The notes beneath the pieces are model-generated. The model worked only from the letters and a program-made list of their open reading frames with translations. It made no database searches and was not told where the DNA came from. The position numbers and the translations under genes were made by a program. A stretch of DNA of 14,363 nt from an uncultured Bacillota bacterium (GTDB lineage Bacteria; Bacillota; Clostridia; Lachnospirales; CAG-274): positions 1 to 14,363 of the forward strand of contig CATZZP010000030.1 of assembly GCA_958426775.1 (NCBI GenBank), written 5' to 3'. Shown here piece after piece: positions 6,649 to 14,358 of this stretch (its first letter is position 1; each line of letters opens with the position of its first letter).

Positions 6649-7791
6649 ATGGACGATGTACGTAAAAGACCTGTCGGCAAGCTTGGTCTTATCGGTATGA
6701 AGGGCTGTGAGGAAATTACCGATAAGATTGACAAATATTTGCTTGAATGGGCAAAGGAACGTAACCTTGACCCCGACATTACTACCTTTAAGATTGCCTA
6801 TCAATGCCCACGCTTTAGCTCAGGTGAGGCAAAGGCGGTTATTACGGAGTCGGTAAGAGGCTTTGACGTATTTATTGTATGCGATGTATTTAACTACGGC
6901 GTTACCTTTAAAATGTACGGTATGGAAGTACCTATGAGTCCTGATGACCATTATGCCGATCTTAAAAGACTTATTGCAGCTATAGGGGGTAAGGCAAGGA
7001 GAATTACCGTTATTATGCCTATGCTTTATGAGTCAAGACAGCATAAGAGAAATGCAAGAGAGTCCCTTGACTGTGCCATTGCACTTCAAGAGCTTAATAA
7101 TATGGGTGTAGACAATATAATTACCTTTGATGCTCACGACCCACGTGTGCAGAATGCTATACCCCTTAGCGGATTTGAAAATGTTCAGCCTTTTTACCAG
7201 ATGATAAAGGCACTTGTAAATAATGTACCTGATATTGAGTTTGACAAGCATAAGCTTATGATGGTATCACCTGATGAGGGCGGTATGTCAAGAAGTATTT
7301 ACTACGCTTCTGTGTTAGAACTGGAAATGGGTATGTTCTATAAGAGAAGAGATTATTCTGTTGTAATTAACGGTCACAATCCTATTATCAGCCATGACTT
7401 TCTAGGTGACAGCGTAGAGGGAATGGACGTTATTATTGTAGATGATATGATTTCCTCGGGCGAGTCCCTTATTGACGTTAGCCGTAAGCTCAAGGAGAGA
7501 GGTGCTAAGCGTATCTTTGCATTTATCAGCTTTTCTCTTTTTGTTGACGGTCTTGAAAAGTTTGACAAGGCTTATGAAGAGGGATATTTTGAAAAAATAT
7601 TCTCAACTAATATGGTTTACGCAAGACCTGAGCTTATTGCAAGAGAGTGGTTTGTACAGGCTGATATGAGCAAGTATATATCACTTATTATCGATACCCT
7701 TTATTGGAATAAGACAATGGCAGACCTTCTTGACCCTGTAAACAGAATTAAGAAGTTCCTTGCTAACAAGGGCAAACTGCCTAAGCATTAA
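6649..7791 (+). CDS. Ribose-phosphate diphosphokinase (PRPP synthetase), divergent long form
   Basis: Transfers pyrophosphate from ATP to ribose-5-phosphate to make PRPP for purine, pyrimidine, histidine, tryptophan and NAD synthesis; cytosolic. The start is ATG at 6649 behind AAAGGAG (6635-6641); the frame continues upstream to 6541 but that part holds the promoter and is not translated. The 380-residue protein is longer than the usual 310-320. It has the two PRTase-fold halves: an N-terminal half with an FDVFIVCDV strand, a flexible-loop equivalent RQHKRNARES (130-139), FDAHD (160-164), VSPDEGGMSR, and the PRPP-binding loop VIIVDDMISSGES (261-273). The catalytic loop and the DxH region differ from the classical enzyme, so it belongs to a distinct subgroup. 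It is single-gene, with its own promoter and terminator. The symbol prs is withheld because a classical copy may exist elsewhere. Confidence 0.88.
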   Translation: MDDVRKRPVGKLGLIGMKGCEEITDKIDKYLLEWAKERNLDPDITTFKIAYQCPRFSSGEAKAVITESVRGFDVFIVCDVFNYGVTFKMYGMEVPMSPDDHYADLKRLIAAIGGKARRITVIMPMLYESRQHKRNARESLDCAIALQELNNMGVDNIITFDAHDPRVQNAIPLSGFENVQPFYQMIKALVNNVPDIEFDKHKLMMVSPDEGGMSRSIYYASVLELEMGMFYKRRDYSVVINGHNPIISHDFLGDSVEGMDVIIVDDMISSGESLIDVSRKLKERGAKRIFAFISFSLFVDGLEKFDKAYEEGYFEKIFSTNMVYARPELIAREWFVQADMSKYISLIIDTLYWNKTMADLLDPVNRIKKFLANKGKLPKH

Positions 7792-7803
7792 TAACTTTAA
7801 CTG

Positions 7804-7831
7804 ACCCCACCTTAAAAAGTGGGGTTTTTTT
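7804..7831 (+). terminator. Terminator of the PRPP synthetase gene
   Basis: ACCCCAC (7804-7810) pairs with GTGGGGT (7819-7825) around a short A-rich loop and is followed by a run of Ts. It begins 13 bases after the stop. Confidence 0.88.
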
Positions 7832-7874
7832 AATTTTTCTGCATATAATTATATAAATATTTTTGGAGTTAATT

Positions 7875-8732
7875 ATGAGGGATAGGGTTATAATTTTAGC
7901 TTGTGCCGTTACCTGTATTATGGTAGGATTTATATGCTTTTGCATACTCAATAACAGTGTAGCAGCCGCTTCAGCAGATGAGAACGGTGTCAGTCTGCCT
8001 GTTATTATGTACCACAATATATCGGAAAAAAGACATCTATGGGGCGAATACAATGTAAGTCCCGAGGTGGTGGAAAATGATATAAAATACCTTAAGGAAA
8101 AGGGATATACAACAGTGAGCTGTGCTCAGGTTATAGCTTATTGTAAGGGTGAAGGTGAGTTGCCTGAAAAGCCTGTTATGCTTACTGTAGATGACGGCTT
8201 TGAAAGCTTTTATGCCTATATGTACCCTCTTTTGAAGAAGTATGGCTGTAAGGCAGTTATATCCCCTATGGGTAACTGTATTGATGCCTTTTCAGAGCAG
8301 GAGGACCATAACCTGGATTATTCCTATTTAACCTGGGAGGAGCTTAAGGAAATGTGCGACAGCGGACTTGTTGAAATAGGTAATCATACCTACGATATGC
8401 ACAGCGATAACAAGGACAGAATAGGCTGTGGCAGAAAGAAAGGAGAAAGCTACGAGAGCTACAAATCTGCATTAAATGAGGATATAGGTACAATGCAGGA
8501 AAAAATTAAGCAGTTTACTGCAAGGGAGTGTGTCATTTTTACCTATCCTTACGGTAAAATTTCGGAGGGTTCAAAGGAAATTTTAGAGGAAATGGGCTTT
8601 AAAATAATATTAACCTGTAACGGCAAGGTAAACAGCCTTAATATAGGAGGGGAGGGTGCAATTACCTTGGGACGCTTTAACCGACCCAGCGGAAAGACCT
8701 CTTATGAGTTTTTTAAAAAAATACTGGAATAA
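7875..8732 (+). CDS. Exported polysaccharide deacetylase (NodB/CE4 family)
   Basis: A 285-residue enzyme expected to remove N-acetyl groups from a cell-wall or extracellular glycan outside the membrane. Residues 5-26 form one hydrophobic segment after a basic N-terminus, a signal peptide or single anchor, followed by an Ala-rich stretch. The catalytic domain begins LPVIMYHNI (41-49), as in PgaB/IcaB-like members. Motif 1 is TVDDG (104-108; D106 and D107), motif 2 is HTYDMH (171-176; H171 and H175), and motif 3 is TYPYG (223-227), where Thr stands in the place of the usual Arg. The start ATG at 7875 is preceded by TGGAG (7864-7868); a TTG at 7863 overlaps that site and is rejected. A TATAAT at 7844-7849 may serve as -10, but the matching -35 position falls in the upstream terminator. 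The glycan substrate is not known. Confidence 0.9.
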   Translation: MRDRVIILACAVTCIMVGFICFCILNNSVAAASADENGVSLPVIMYHNISEKRHLWGEYNVSPEVVENDIKYLKEKGYTTVSCAQVIAYCKGEGELPEKPVMLTVDDGFESFYAYMYPLLKKYGCKAVISPMGNCIDAFSEQEDHNLDYSYLTWEELKEMCDSGLVEIGNHTYDMHSDNKDRIGCGRKKGESYESYKSALNEDIGTMQEKIKQFTARECVIFTYPYGKISEGSKEILEEMGFKIILTCNGKVNSLNIGGEGAITLGRFNRPSGKTSYEFFKKILE

Positions 8733-8735
8733 TAA

Positions 8736-8755
8736 AAGACTGCCGAAGCAGTCTT
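8736..8755. terminator. Shared convergent terminator
   Basis: An 8-bp perfect stem AAGACTGC/GCAGTCTT has a loop reading TTCG on the minus strand, followed on that strand by TTATTATT. It overlaps the stop codon of the minus-strand AEC gene. On the plus strand it follows the deacetylase stop by three bases but lacks a T run there, so it works best for the AEC gene. Confidence 0.75.
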
Positions 8756-9764
8756 AAATTAAACAGAAATACCTTAGTAAAAATACAGTTATAAATATGG
8801 TTAAAATAGATAGAAGACTTGTCCAAACCACAAGCTGTCGAGCAAGCTCGCCGTTACAGTCCATTGACTCTGCCATAATTGCGGAGGATACTGCCACAGG
8901 TGAGCCAAAAAGGGCGATAAGTGATGGATAACAGCTTGAGTCAACCTCCATAATGCCTGCTCTTGCAAGTATAACAAGCAAGCCTATTGCACTTAAGGGA
9001 GCAATAACCAGACGCCAGATTGAGCCGTAAGCAATATCCTTTGCAAGGGAGCGTACAGCTGAAAAAGTAAACTGACCGCCTAAAACGATAAGGGCAAGCG
9101 GTGAAGCTATACTGCCTACGCTGTCGATTGCCTTATATAATGAAGGAATATTGTTTTTTATTGTAAAAACAGGCTCCCCGTTACTGTTCAGCGGCAACAG
9201 GTTTCTTATTACAAGGCAGAGCAGGGCAATAGATACACCTATAATAAGGGGATTTTTAATAACGGATATTAAAATGCCCTTAGGTGTAGGAGAATTAGTC
9301 TTGCTATTACCGAAAATTGAAAGCACAATAACCGCAAGCACATTAAAAAGCGGTATGCTAAAGGCAGAAAGCACGGCGGCAATAGCAACAGCATCACTGC
9401 CTCCGATAGAATCTGCAAGGGTAAGACCTATAATTGCAAAGTTGGAGCGAAAGGCACACTGTATCAGTACGCCTCTTTTGCCGCTTTCTTTGGTATATAT
9501 AAGGGTTACAAAATAGCTGGCAAAGAAAATTGCCAGTATAAGCAGAGTACAGTAAATTACTATGCTCCAGTTTACCTTTGAAAAGCTCTCTATATTATAG
9601 ACATTATAAAATAAGTAGACGGGAATACATACATTAAATACAAACTTATTTGCAAGCTTTAAAAAGTTGTCATCATAAAAGTTGATTTTTCTAAGCCAGT
9701 AGCCTAGGACGATGACAAATATTATAGGCAAAACGGAATTTGCCGCAAAAATTAAAGTATCCAT
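8754..9764 (-). CDS. AEC-family (auxin efflux carrier-like) permease
   Basis: A 336-residue integral membrane protein of the AEC family, which in bacteria includes malate, malonate and other organic-anion carriers. About ten membrane segments fall in two groups of five around a central loop near residues 155-165. The opening NSVLPIIFVIVLGYWLRK with conserved GYWLRK, the NFAIIGL segment with Asn in a membrane helix, and the late PSLIALFGSPVAVSSAIMAE segment are family hallmarks. The substrate cannot be inferred. The start ATG at 9764 is preceded by AAAGGA (9773-9778). It is a single gene, convergent with the deacetylase and divergent from the MATE gene, with its own promoter. The neighbours give no clue to a substrate. 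Confidence 0.9.
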   Translation of the reverse strand: MDTLIFAANSVLPIIFVIVLGYWLRKINFYDDNFLKLANKFVFNVCIPVYLFYNVYNIESFSKVNWSIVIYCTLLILAIFFASYFVTLIYTKESGKRGVLIQCAFRSNFAIIGLTLADSIGGSDAVAIAAVLSAFSIPLFNVLAVIVLSIFGNSKTNSPTPKGILISVIKNPLIIGVSIALLCLVIRNLLPLNSNGEPVFTIKNNIPSLYKAIDSVGSIASPLALIVLGGQFTFSAVRSLAKDIAYGSIWRLVIAPLSAIGLLVILARAGIMEVDSSCYPSLIALFGSPVAVSSAIMAESMDCNGELARQLVVWTSLLSILTIFITVFLLRYFCLI

Positions 9765-9795
9765 TATAAAAGTCCTTTCTGAATGAGATTTTTAT

Positions 9796-9824
9796 AGTAT
9801 AACAGCTTTTGCTGCTGAATGCAA
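9796..9824 (-). promoter_or_regulatory. Promoter of the AEC permease gene with a palindrome in its spacer
   Basis: On the minus strand, TTGCAT (9819-9824) and TATACT (9796-9801) are 17 bases apart. The spacer carries CAGC-TTTT-GCTG (9803-9814), which could be an operator lying between the two promoter elements. Confidence 0.7.
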
Positions 9825-9837
9825 TATTAATAAAAAG

Positions 9838-9866
9838 TTGAAATTTAAAATAAAATTGGTTATAAT
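9838..9866 (+). promoter_or_regulatory. Promoter of the MATE gene
   Basis: TTGAAA (9838-9843), a 17-base spacer and a perfect TATAAT (9861-9866). The predicted start is near 9873, leaving a short leader of about 25 bases. Confidence 0.8.
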
Positions 9867-9898
9867 ATCAATTTAGAATGAATTTCGGGAGTAAGGCT

Positions 9899-11242
9899 AT
9901 GGATACCAAAAATGATTTTTCCAAGGGCAGTATTATAGTTCATATGGCAAGGCTTGCCATACCTATGACTATTGCTCAAATGATTAATATTTTGTATAAC
10001 ATAATTGATAGGGTTTTTATCGGATATATACCTAATGACGCCACAAATGCGTTGACGGGTTTGGGTATTGCATTTCCTGTTTGTACAATTACAATAGCTT
10101 TCGCCAATTTGGTGGGTGCGGGAGGCGGACCTTTTTTCTCAATAGAAAGAGGTAAAGGTGATAATAATGAGGCAGAATGTATTTTAGGCAATTCCTTTTT
10201 ACTTCTTTTGATTATAGGTGTACTTTTGAGTTTTGCCATAGGTGCCTTTAAAGAGCCTCTTTTATATCTTTTTGGTGCAAGTGAGGCTACCTTTAAATAT
10301 GCCGATGATTATGTTTCAATATATTTAGTAGGTACGGTTTTTGTGATGCTGAGCCTTGGTCTTAACTTTTTTATAAATGCCCAGGGCTTTGCCAAAACAG
10401 GTATGGCAACTGTAGCAATAGGTGCAATATGCAATATAATCCTTGACCCCATATTTATTTTTAAGCTGGATATGGGGGTTAAGGGGGCGGCTTATGCAAC
10501 GATTATATCTCAATTTGCTTCTGCAATATGGACTCTTGCCTTTTTAACAGGCAAAAAAACAGAGCTGAGAATAAGGCTTAAGGCTATGAAGCTAAAGTCC
10601 TCAAGAGTAAAAAAAATCCTTGCTCTTGGCTTGTCAGGTTTTACAATGCAGATTACAAACGGACTTGTGCAGATTTTGTGTAATAAAACTCTGTCTGTTT
10701 ACGGCGGTGATATTTATATTGCTGCCATAACTATTATTAATTCTGTCAGAGAGGTAGCAACTCTGGGCTTGTCCGGTGTGGGCAATGGCTCACAGCCTAT
10801 TATTAGCTTCAACTATGGGGCATCAAGATATGACAGGGTGAAGAAAACCATAATAATGATGGTTACGGGATTGTTTGCGTATACTATGGTTGCGTGGATA
10901 TTGATAATGGTATTTCCAAATCAGATTATACAATGCTTTAACAGAGATACGGAGCTTTTGCCTGTAGCTGTTAAGTCCATGCACATTTACTTTTTCGGCT
11001 TTTTTATGATGGCATTTCAGTTTTCGGGGCAAACTGTTTTCCAGTCATTAGGCAGGTCAAAATACGCTGTTTTCTTTTCCTTTTTAAGAAAGGTATTTAT
11101 CGTAGTACCTCTCACATTGCTTTTACCTATGATAGACAGTATAGGTGTTTACGGTGTTTTTCTTGCTGAGCCTATTTCAAACTTCATAGGCGGTCTGGCA
11201 TGTGTACTGACAATGTATTTTACTGTATACAGAAAATTATAA
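9899..11242 (+). CDS. MATE-family multidrug/metabolite efflux protein
   Basis: A 447-residue cation-coupled exporter of the MATE family in the cytoplasmic membrane. About twelve membrane segments lie in two homologous halves (roughly residues 12-215 and 230-440). The early MARLAIPMTIAQMINILYNIIDRVFIG stretch carries the helix 1 signature; the GLGIAFPVCTI and mid-protein GLSGFTMQITNGLVQI segments are the corresponding repeat starts. GVGNGSQPIISFNYGA is the well-known MATE motif in the second half. The frame extends to ATG 9878, but that codon lies almost at the transcription start; GGGAG at 9887-9891 places translation at ATG 9899. The gene has its own promoter and terminator. Possible substrates include drugs or small cationic metabolites; nothing nearby narrows this. 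Confidence 0.92.
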   Translation: MDTKNDFSKGSIIVHMARLAIPMTIAQMINILYNIIDRVFIGYIPNDATNALTGLGIAFPVCTITIAFANLVGAGGGPFFSIERGKGDNNEAECILGNSFLLLLIIGVLLSFAIGAFKEPLLYLFGASEATFKYADDYVSIYLVGTVFVMLSLGLNFFINAQGFAKTGMATVAIGAICNIILDPIFIFKLDMGVKGAAYATIISQFASAIWTLAFLTGKKTELRIRLKAMKLKSSRVKKILALGLSGFTMQITNGLVQILCNKTLSVYGGDIYIAAITIINSVREVATLGLSGVGNGSQPIISFNYGASRYDRVKKTIIMMVTGLFAYTMVAWILIMVFPNQIIQCFNRDTELLPVAVKSMHIYFFGFFMMAFQFSGQTVFQSLGRSKYAVFFSFLRKVFIVVPLTLLLPMIDSIGVYGVFLAEPISNFIGGLACVLTMYFTVYRKL

Positions 11243-11276
11243 AGGACTGTCGATTGTGTCGACAGCCCTTTGTTTT
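11241..11276. terminator. Convergent terminator between MATE and the sigma-partner gene
   Basis: A 13-bp stem with one A/C mismatch (11241-11253 with 11259-11271) and a 5-base loop, followed by TGTTTT. It overlaps the MATE stop codon; the minus strand also ends in a T-rich tail, so it can act both ways. Confidence 0.82.
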
Positions 11277-12021
11277 ATGAGTTTATTACAGCCTCTGCCA
11301 TTTTAAGTAGGGTTTCTTCTCCTACTAAATCAGGCATAGCAAGTATAGAGTAGTTTATACCGTTTTCTTCCCAGGAAATGGATTCGGAATACTTTTCTTC
11401 TATTTCTTCAGAGCCGTAGGCTAAATTTAAAGTGCCTTCATCTATCAGCCTTTGGTCCTCAGGAGTTTTTTCGTAATCTACAGGCACAAATTTGTTATAC
11501 ATCTTTGTGTAATATACATTAATACCGTTAATTTGTGCGGTTGCTTCTCTTTCCTCATTAAATTCATAGGTCAGGGTGTTGGTAAAAAGAGTAATGCGTG
11601 TATTATCCTTTTTATATTCAAAGGAAATATCCTTACCCTCCTCCAGCACATTGTGATTTTCGTCAGAACTGCCGATTGTGCCGGGCTGTGCAGATACAAG
11701 GGTAAAGCCTGCCATTTCCTGAGGGAATTTAGGTGTATAATTTACAGCCTTTTCTACTTCCTGCAAGGTAGGTGCGTGGTCTATTATATCGGTTGAGCTT
11801 GAATTGCTGAATTGATAGGCGGCATAGCGGCTTGCGGCAATTATTCCCGTACTCATCAATGCTGTGACAGCCGCAAAGCAAATAACAAGCTTTTTAATAT
11901 TTGTGCTTTTTTTCATATTACTGTCTCCTTTCATTTGACTCAATAAGTTGTTATATATTCTTTCTGAAGGCTGATAATCCTTTGTAATTTCCTTTAAAGC
12001 TTCCTTAATTTTATTATCCAT
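11275..12021 (-). CDS. Membrane-anchored probable anti-sigma factor with DUF4367-like extracytoplasmic domain
   Basis: Probably holds the neighbouring ECF sigma factor inactive until an envelope signal is sensed. The 248-residue protein has a short cytoplasmic N-terminus (residues 1-42), one membrane segment (about 43-65, IKKLVICFAAVTAL onward) and an extracytoplasmic region (about 90-248) with the TPKFPQEMAGF, INGINVYYTK and ISWEENGINYSIL pattern of DUF4367-type proteins. No HxxxCxxC zinc anti-sigma motif is present, so the sigma-binding part is not recognisable by sequence. The start codon overlaps the end of the sigma gene by 8 bases (ATGGATAA), and GGGAGGA at 12027-12033 within the sigma gene is a strong ribosome site, so the two are translationally linked. 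The role is inferred mainly from this pairing. Confidence 0.75.
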   Translation of the reverse strand: MDNKIKEALKEITKDYQPSERIYNNLLSQMKGDSNMKKSTNIKKLVICFAAVTALMSTGIIAASRYAAYQFSNSSSTDIIDHAPTLQEVEKAVNYTPKFPQEMAGFTLVSAQPGTIGSSDENHNVLEEGKDISFEYKKDNTRITLFTNTLTYEFNEEREATAQINGINVYYTKMYNKFVPVDYEKTPEDQRLIDEGTLNLAYGSEEIEEKYSESISWEENGINYSILAMPDLVGEETLLKMAEAVINS

Positions 12022-12526
12022 AATAATCCTCCCTTTTTAATACTTTAGATAATTCCTGTCTTGCTCTGTATAAACGGGATTTTACCGTACCCTCAAGAGT
12101 GCCTGTAGCCTTGGCTATTTCCTTGATAGGCATATCATTAAAGTAAAACAGCACAATAATTGTACGCATTTTGGTATCGAGCCGGGCAATAGCATTGTAA
12201 AGCTCCGTATAAATTTCCTCTGCTTTGCTTTCTGCAGTAAAGCATTCTTCTAAGGGAAGAGTTTTTCTGTCCCTGTTACACATTTTCCAGGCAATGCGGG
12301 TAAGTGTGCGATAAAAATAAGAGGGGAATGCCTTTGGATTTTTTAGCTTTGGTAAAGTGCTGTAGCATTTAATAAAGGTTTCCTGTACAATGTCCTCTGC
12401 TGTATGTACGTTACCGCATATAAGTAAGGCTGTTCGGTAAGCCTTAGGAGCATACATATTATATAGCTGAGTAAATGCCTCTGTATTACCCATAATTATT
12501 TCGGGTATAAGGTTTTCCTCTTCCAT
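12014..12526 (-). CDS. ECF-type RNA polymerase sigma factor
   Basis: A 170-residue sigma-70 family protein with only regions 2 and 4. Region 2 spans about residues 13-80 (YNMYAPKAYRTALLICGN, then the AEDIVQETFIKCY signature). Region 4 spans about residues 112-165 (RLDTKMRTIIVLFYFNDM, then the helix-turn-helix IKEIAKATGTLEGTVKSRLY). It directs RNA polymerase to a small regulon, probably envelope stress. AAAAGGAGG at 12538-12546 precedes the ATG, 11 bases away. It overlaps its membrane partner downstream, and a TGAACC box upstream suggests self-activation. Target genes other than this operon are not evident in the window. Confidence 0.93.
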   Translation of the reverse strand: MEEENLIPEIIMGNTEAFTQLYNMYAPKAYRTALLICGNVHTAEDIVQETFIKCYSTLPKLKNPKAFPSYFYRTLTRIAWKMCNRDRKTLPLEECFTAESKAEEIYTELYNAIARLDTKMRTIIVLFYFNDMPIKEIAKATGTLEGTVKSRLYRARQELSKVLKREDYYG

Positions 12527-12570
12527 ATTATTATCTGCCTCCTTTTGTTGTTTTGATGTACATCTGTTTA

Positions 12571-12599
12571 TAAGAGCCTCTAAAATGAAAAAAGGTTCA
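12571..12599 (-). promoter_or_regulatory. Candidate ECF-type promoter of the sigma/anti-sigma operon
   Basis: On the minus strand, TGAACC (12594-12599) matches the AAC-type -35 of ECF promoters. A T-rich stretch and CTCTTA (12571-12576) follow at 17 bases. The -10 is a weak fit to CGTC-like boxes, and no housekeeping promoter with proper spacing is seen. Confidence 0.5.
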
Positions 12600-12630
12600 A
12601 AAAAAGAGTAGAAAAAAACTACTCTTTTTT
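12600..12630 (-). terminator. Terminator of pepT
   Basis: AAAAAGAGTAG (12601-12611) and CTACTCTTTTT (12619-12629) pair perfectly around a seven-A loop. On the minus strand the stem starts in the last codons of pepT, includes its TAG stop, and ends in a T run that abuts the TGAACC box. Confidence 0.85.
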
Positions 12631-13827
12631 AGCTATATTAATTATGGTATCTACGGCAGTCAGCATTGATTCAACACAAATATATTCATAGGGACCGTGG
12701 AAGTTATGACCGCCTGTAAAAATATTAGGACAAGGCAAACCCATATAAGTAAGCCTAGCACCGTCTGTACCGCCTCTTATGGGTTCAATCTTAGGTTCGG
12801 CACCTGCTTTTTTAATTGCTTCAACAGCTCTGCTTACAATAGGGTTATTATCCTTTAAAATTTCAGCCATATTAAGATATTCGTCATACAAATTAAGGGT
12901 GATGGTATTATCCCCGTATTTAGCGTTCATATCAAATACTATTTGTTTAATAAGGCTTTTACGTTCTTCAAAGCTATCTTTAAAGAAATCCCTTATTATA
13001 TAGTCAAGGTGAGCCTTTTCAACATTACCGCTGATTTTAGTTAAGTGGAAAAAGCCCTCATAGCCCTCTGTCATAGCAGGTATTTCATTCTGAGGTAAGG
13101 CGGAGGCAATTTCCGAAGCAATTAAGGCGGCATTAACCATTACTCCTTTAGCATCGCCCGGGTGTACACTTTTGCCGGTAATGTCAATTTTAGCTCTTGC
13201 CGCATTAAAGTTTTCATAGCTTATCTCACCGATAACACCACCGTCAATGGTGTAAGCAAAATCACAGCCAAAGGCAGCCACATCAAAATGGTCTGCACCT
13301 GCTCCGATTTCTTCATCGGGAGTAAAGCATATACCGATTTTGCCATGCTTTACTTCAGGGTGGTCAATAAAATACTTAACGGCGGTTATAATCTCTGAAA
13401 TGCCTGCTTTATCATCAGCACCTAAAAGGGTTGTGCCGTCTGAAGTAATAAGAGTTTTTCCTATATAATTGTTTAAGGAGGTAAATTCCTCGGGTGATAA
13501 GGTGATACCCTTAAGTTTAATATCCTCTCCGTTATATTTTTCTATTACATTAGGCTTTATTCCGTAGCCACTGCAATCGGGACTTGTATCCATGTGTGCA
13601 ATAAAGCCTATAGCCGAGGCATTTTCTGTATTAGCAGGCAAAGAGGCATAAACATAGCTGTACTTATCTACCTTTATATCCTCAATACCTAATTCCGATA
13701 ATCTGCCTGCAAGCATTTCTGCAAACAAAGACTGTACTTCGGTTGATGGATTTTCCTCTGAGTCGGGATTTGATGTAGTTTCTACACTTACAAGCTCCTT
13801 AAAAAGCTCAATTATATATTCTTTCAT
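12619..13827 (-). CDS. pepT: Peptidase T (tripeptide aminopeptidase), M20 family
   Basis: Removes the N-terminal residue from tripeptides in the cytoplasm, completing peptide degradation. The 402-residue protein matches the usual PepT length of about 405-410. All two-zinc site elements are visible: HMDTSPD (H78, D80), GADDKAG (D139, bridging), TPDEEIGAG (E172/E173, general base and ligand), TIDGG (D195) and GGHNFHGPYEY near residue 373 (last His ligand). GTDGARL (353-359) is also characteristic. The dimerisation domain lies at about 205-320. ATG at 13827 follows AAGGAG (13836-13841). A TAAAAT box at 13858-13863 could be a -10, but no good -35 is seen. It is a single gene closed by a terminator that overlaps its stop. 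Confidence 0.95.
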   Translation of the reverse strand: MKEYIIELFKELVSVETTSNPDSEENPSTEVQSLFAEMLAGRLSELGIEDIKVDKYSYVYASLPANTENASAIGFIAHMDTSPDCSGYGIKPNVIEKYNGEDIKLKGITLSPEEFTSLNNYIGKTLITSDGTTLLGADDKAGISEIITAVKYFIDHPEVKHGKIGICFTPDEEIGAGADHFDVAAFGCDFAYTIDGGVIGEISYENFNAARAKIDITGKSVHPGDAKGVMVNAALIASEIASALPQNEIPAMTEGYEGFFHLTKISGNVEKAHLDYIIRDFFKDSFEERKSLIKQIVFDMNAKYGDNTITLNLYDEYLNMAEILKDNNPIVSRAVEAIKKAGAEPKIEPIRGGTDGARLTYMGLPCPNIFTGGHNFHGPYEYICVESMLTAVDTIINIAKKE

Positions 13828-13943
13828 AATTATATCTCCTTAAAATTTATTATTGATATTTTACCACAAAGGGGACATAATTACTATAGAAAAGTAAGTT
13901 TAAAAAGACTTTTGATATTTTTTTAATTTTTTGAAAAAAGTTA

Positions 13944-13972
13944 TTGACATTTGATTAAAAGTATAGTATCAT
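13944..13972 (+). promoter_or_regulatory. Promoter of the tRNA-Ser pair
   Basis: A perfect TTGACA (13944-13949), a 17-base spacer and TATCAT (13967-13972). Transcription should begin near 13979, about 24 bases before the first tRNA. Confidence 0.85.
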
Positions 13973-14002
13973 AATTTTTGTCGCTGATATAGCGGGAAAT
14001 AT

Positions 14003-14088
14003 GCAGAGGTGTCCGAGTGGTTTAAGGAGCTGGTCTTGAAAACCAGTGACTCCGCAAGGGGCCGTGGGTTCGAATCCCACCCTCTGCG
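14003..14088 (+). tRNA. tRNA-Ser, anticodon TGA (reads UCA)
   Basis: Acceptor GCAGAGG/CCTCTGC, anticodon stem CTGGT/ACCAG with loop CTTGAAA (anticodon at 14037-14039), a long variable arm of the class II type (GTGACTCCGCAAGGGGCC region), and T loop GTTCGAAT. The discriminator is G and CCA is not encoded. A T run follows at 14089-14099. Confidence 0.98.
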
Positions 14089-14127
14089 TATATTTTTTTG
14101 CCAAAATACAGAAAAATGAGAGCATTT

Positions 14128-14215
14128 GGAGAAGTACCCAAGTGGTTGAAGGGGCTCCCCTGGAAAGGGAGTAGGTCGTGAAAGCGGCGCGAGGGTTCAA
14201 ATCCCTCTTTCTCCG
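14128..14215 (+). tRNA. tRNA-Ser, anticodon GGA (reads UCC/UCU)
   Basis: Acceptor GGAGAAG/TTTCTCC with a G-U last pair, anticodon stem CTCCC/GGGAG with loop CTGGAAA (anticodon at 14162-14164), a long class II variable arm, and T arm GAGGG-TTCAAAT-CCCTC. The discriminator is G and CCA is not encoded. It lies 39 bases after tRNA-Ser(TGA) and has no promoter of its own, so it is probably co-transcribed. Confidence 0.98.
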
Positions 14216-14245
14216 TTCAAGTTTTATTATTTGTGTCAAAAAATG

Positions 14246-14274
14246 TTGACAAATAGATAAAACTATGATAATAC
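14246..14274 (+). promoter_or_regulatory. Strong promoter P1 at the right edge
   Basis: TTGACA (14246-14251), a 17-base spacer and TAATAC (14269-14274) with a TGA extended -10 (14266-14268). It points out of the window. The -35 is also the right arm of an inverted repeat TGTCAA...TTGACA (14234-14251). Confidence 0.7.
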
Positions 14275-14329
14275 ACTTTCTGTTGCGGTCTACGGACTTA
14301 GGCAAAACAAAAATCTTTTAAAAAAGTTC

Positions 14330-14358
14330 TTGACAAAGCAAATAAGCTGTGCTAAACT
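14330..14358 (+). promoter_or_regulatory. Strong promoter P2 at the right edge
   Basis: TTGACA (14330-14335), a 17-base spacer and TAAACT (14353-14358) with a TGC extended -10 (14350-14352). Its start would fall at about the last base of the window, so the gene it drives is not seen. Confidence 0.7.

Noticed and set aside
13955..14305. 116-residue minus-strand frame across the two tRNA-Ser genes
   Set aside because: It is antisense to both tRNAs and gives the familiar spurious peptide seen opposite tRNA-Ser genes; it has no ribosome site.
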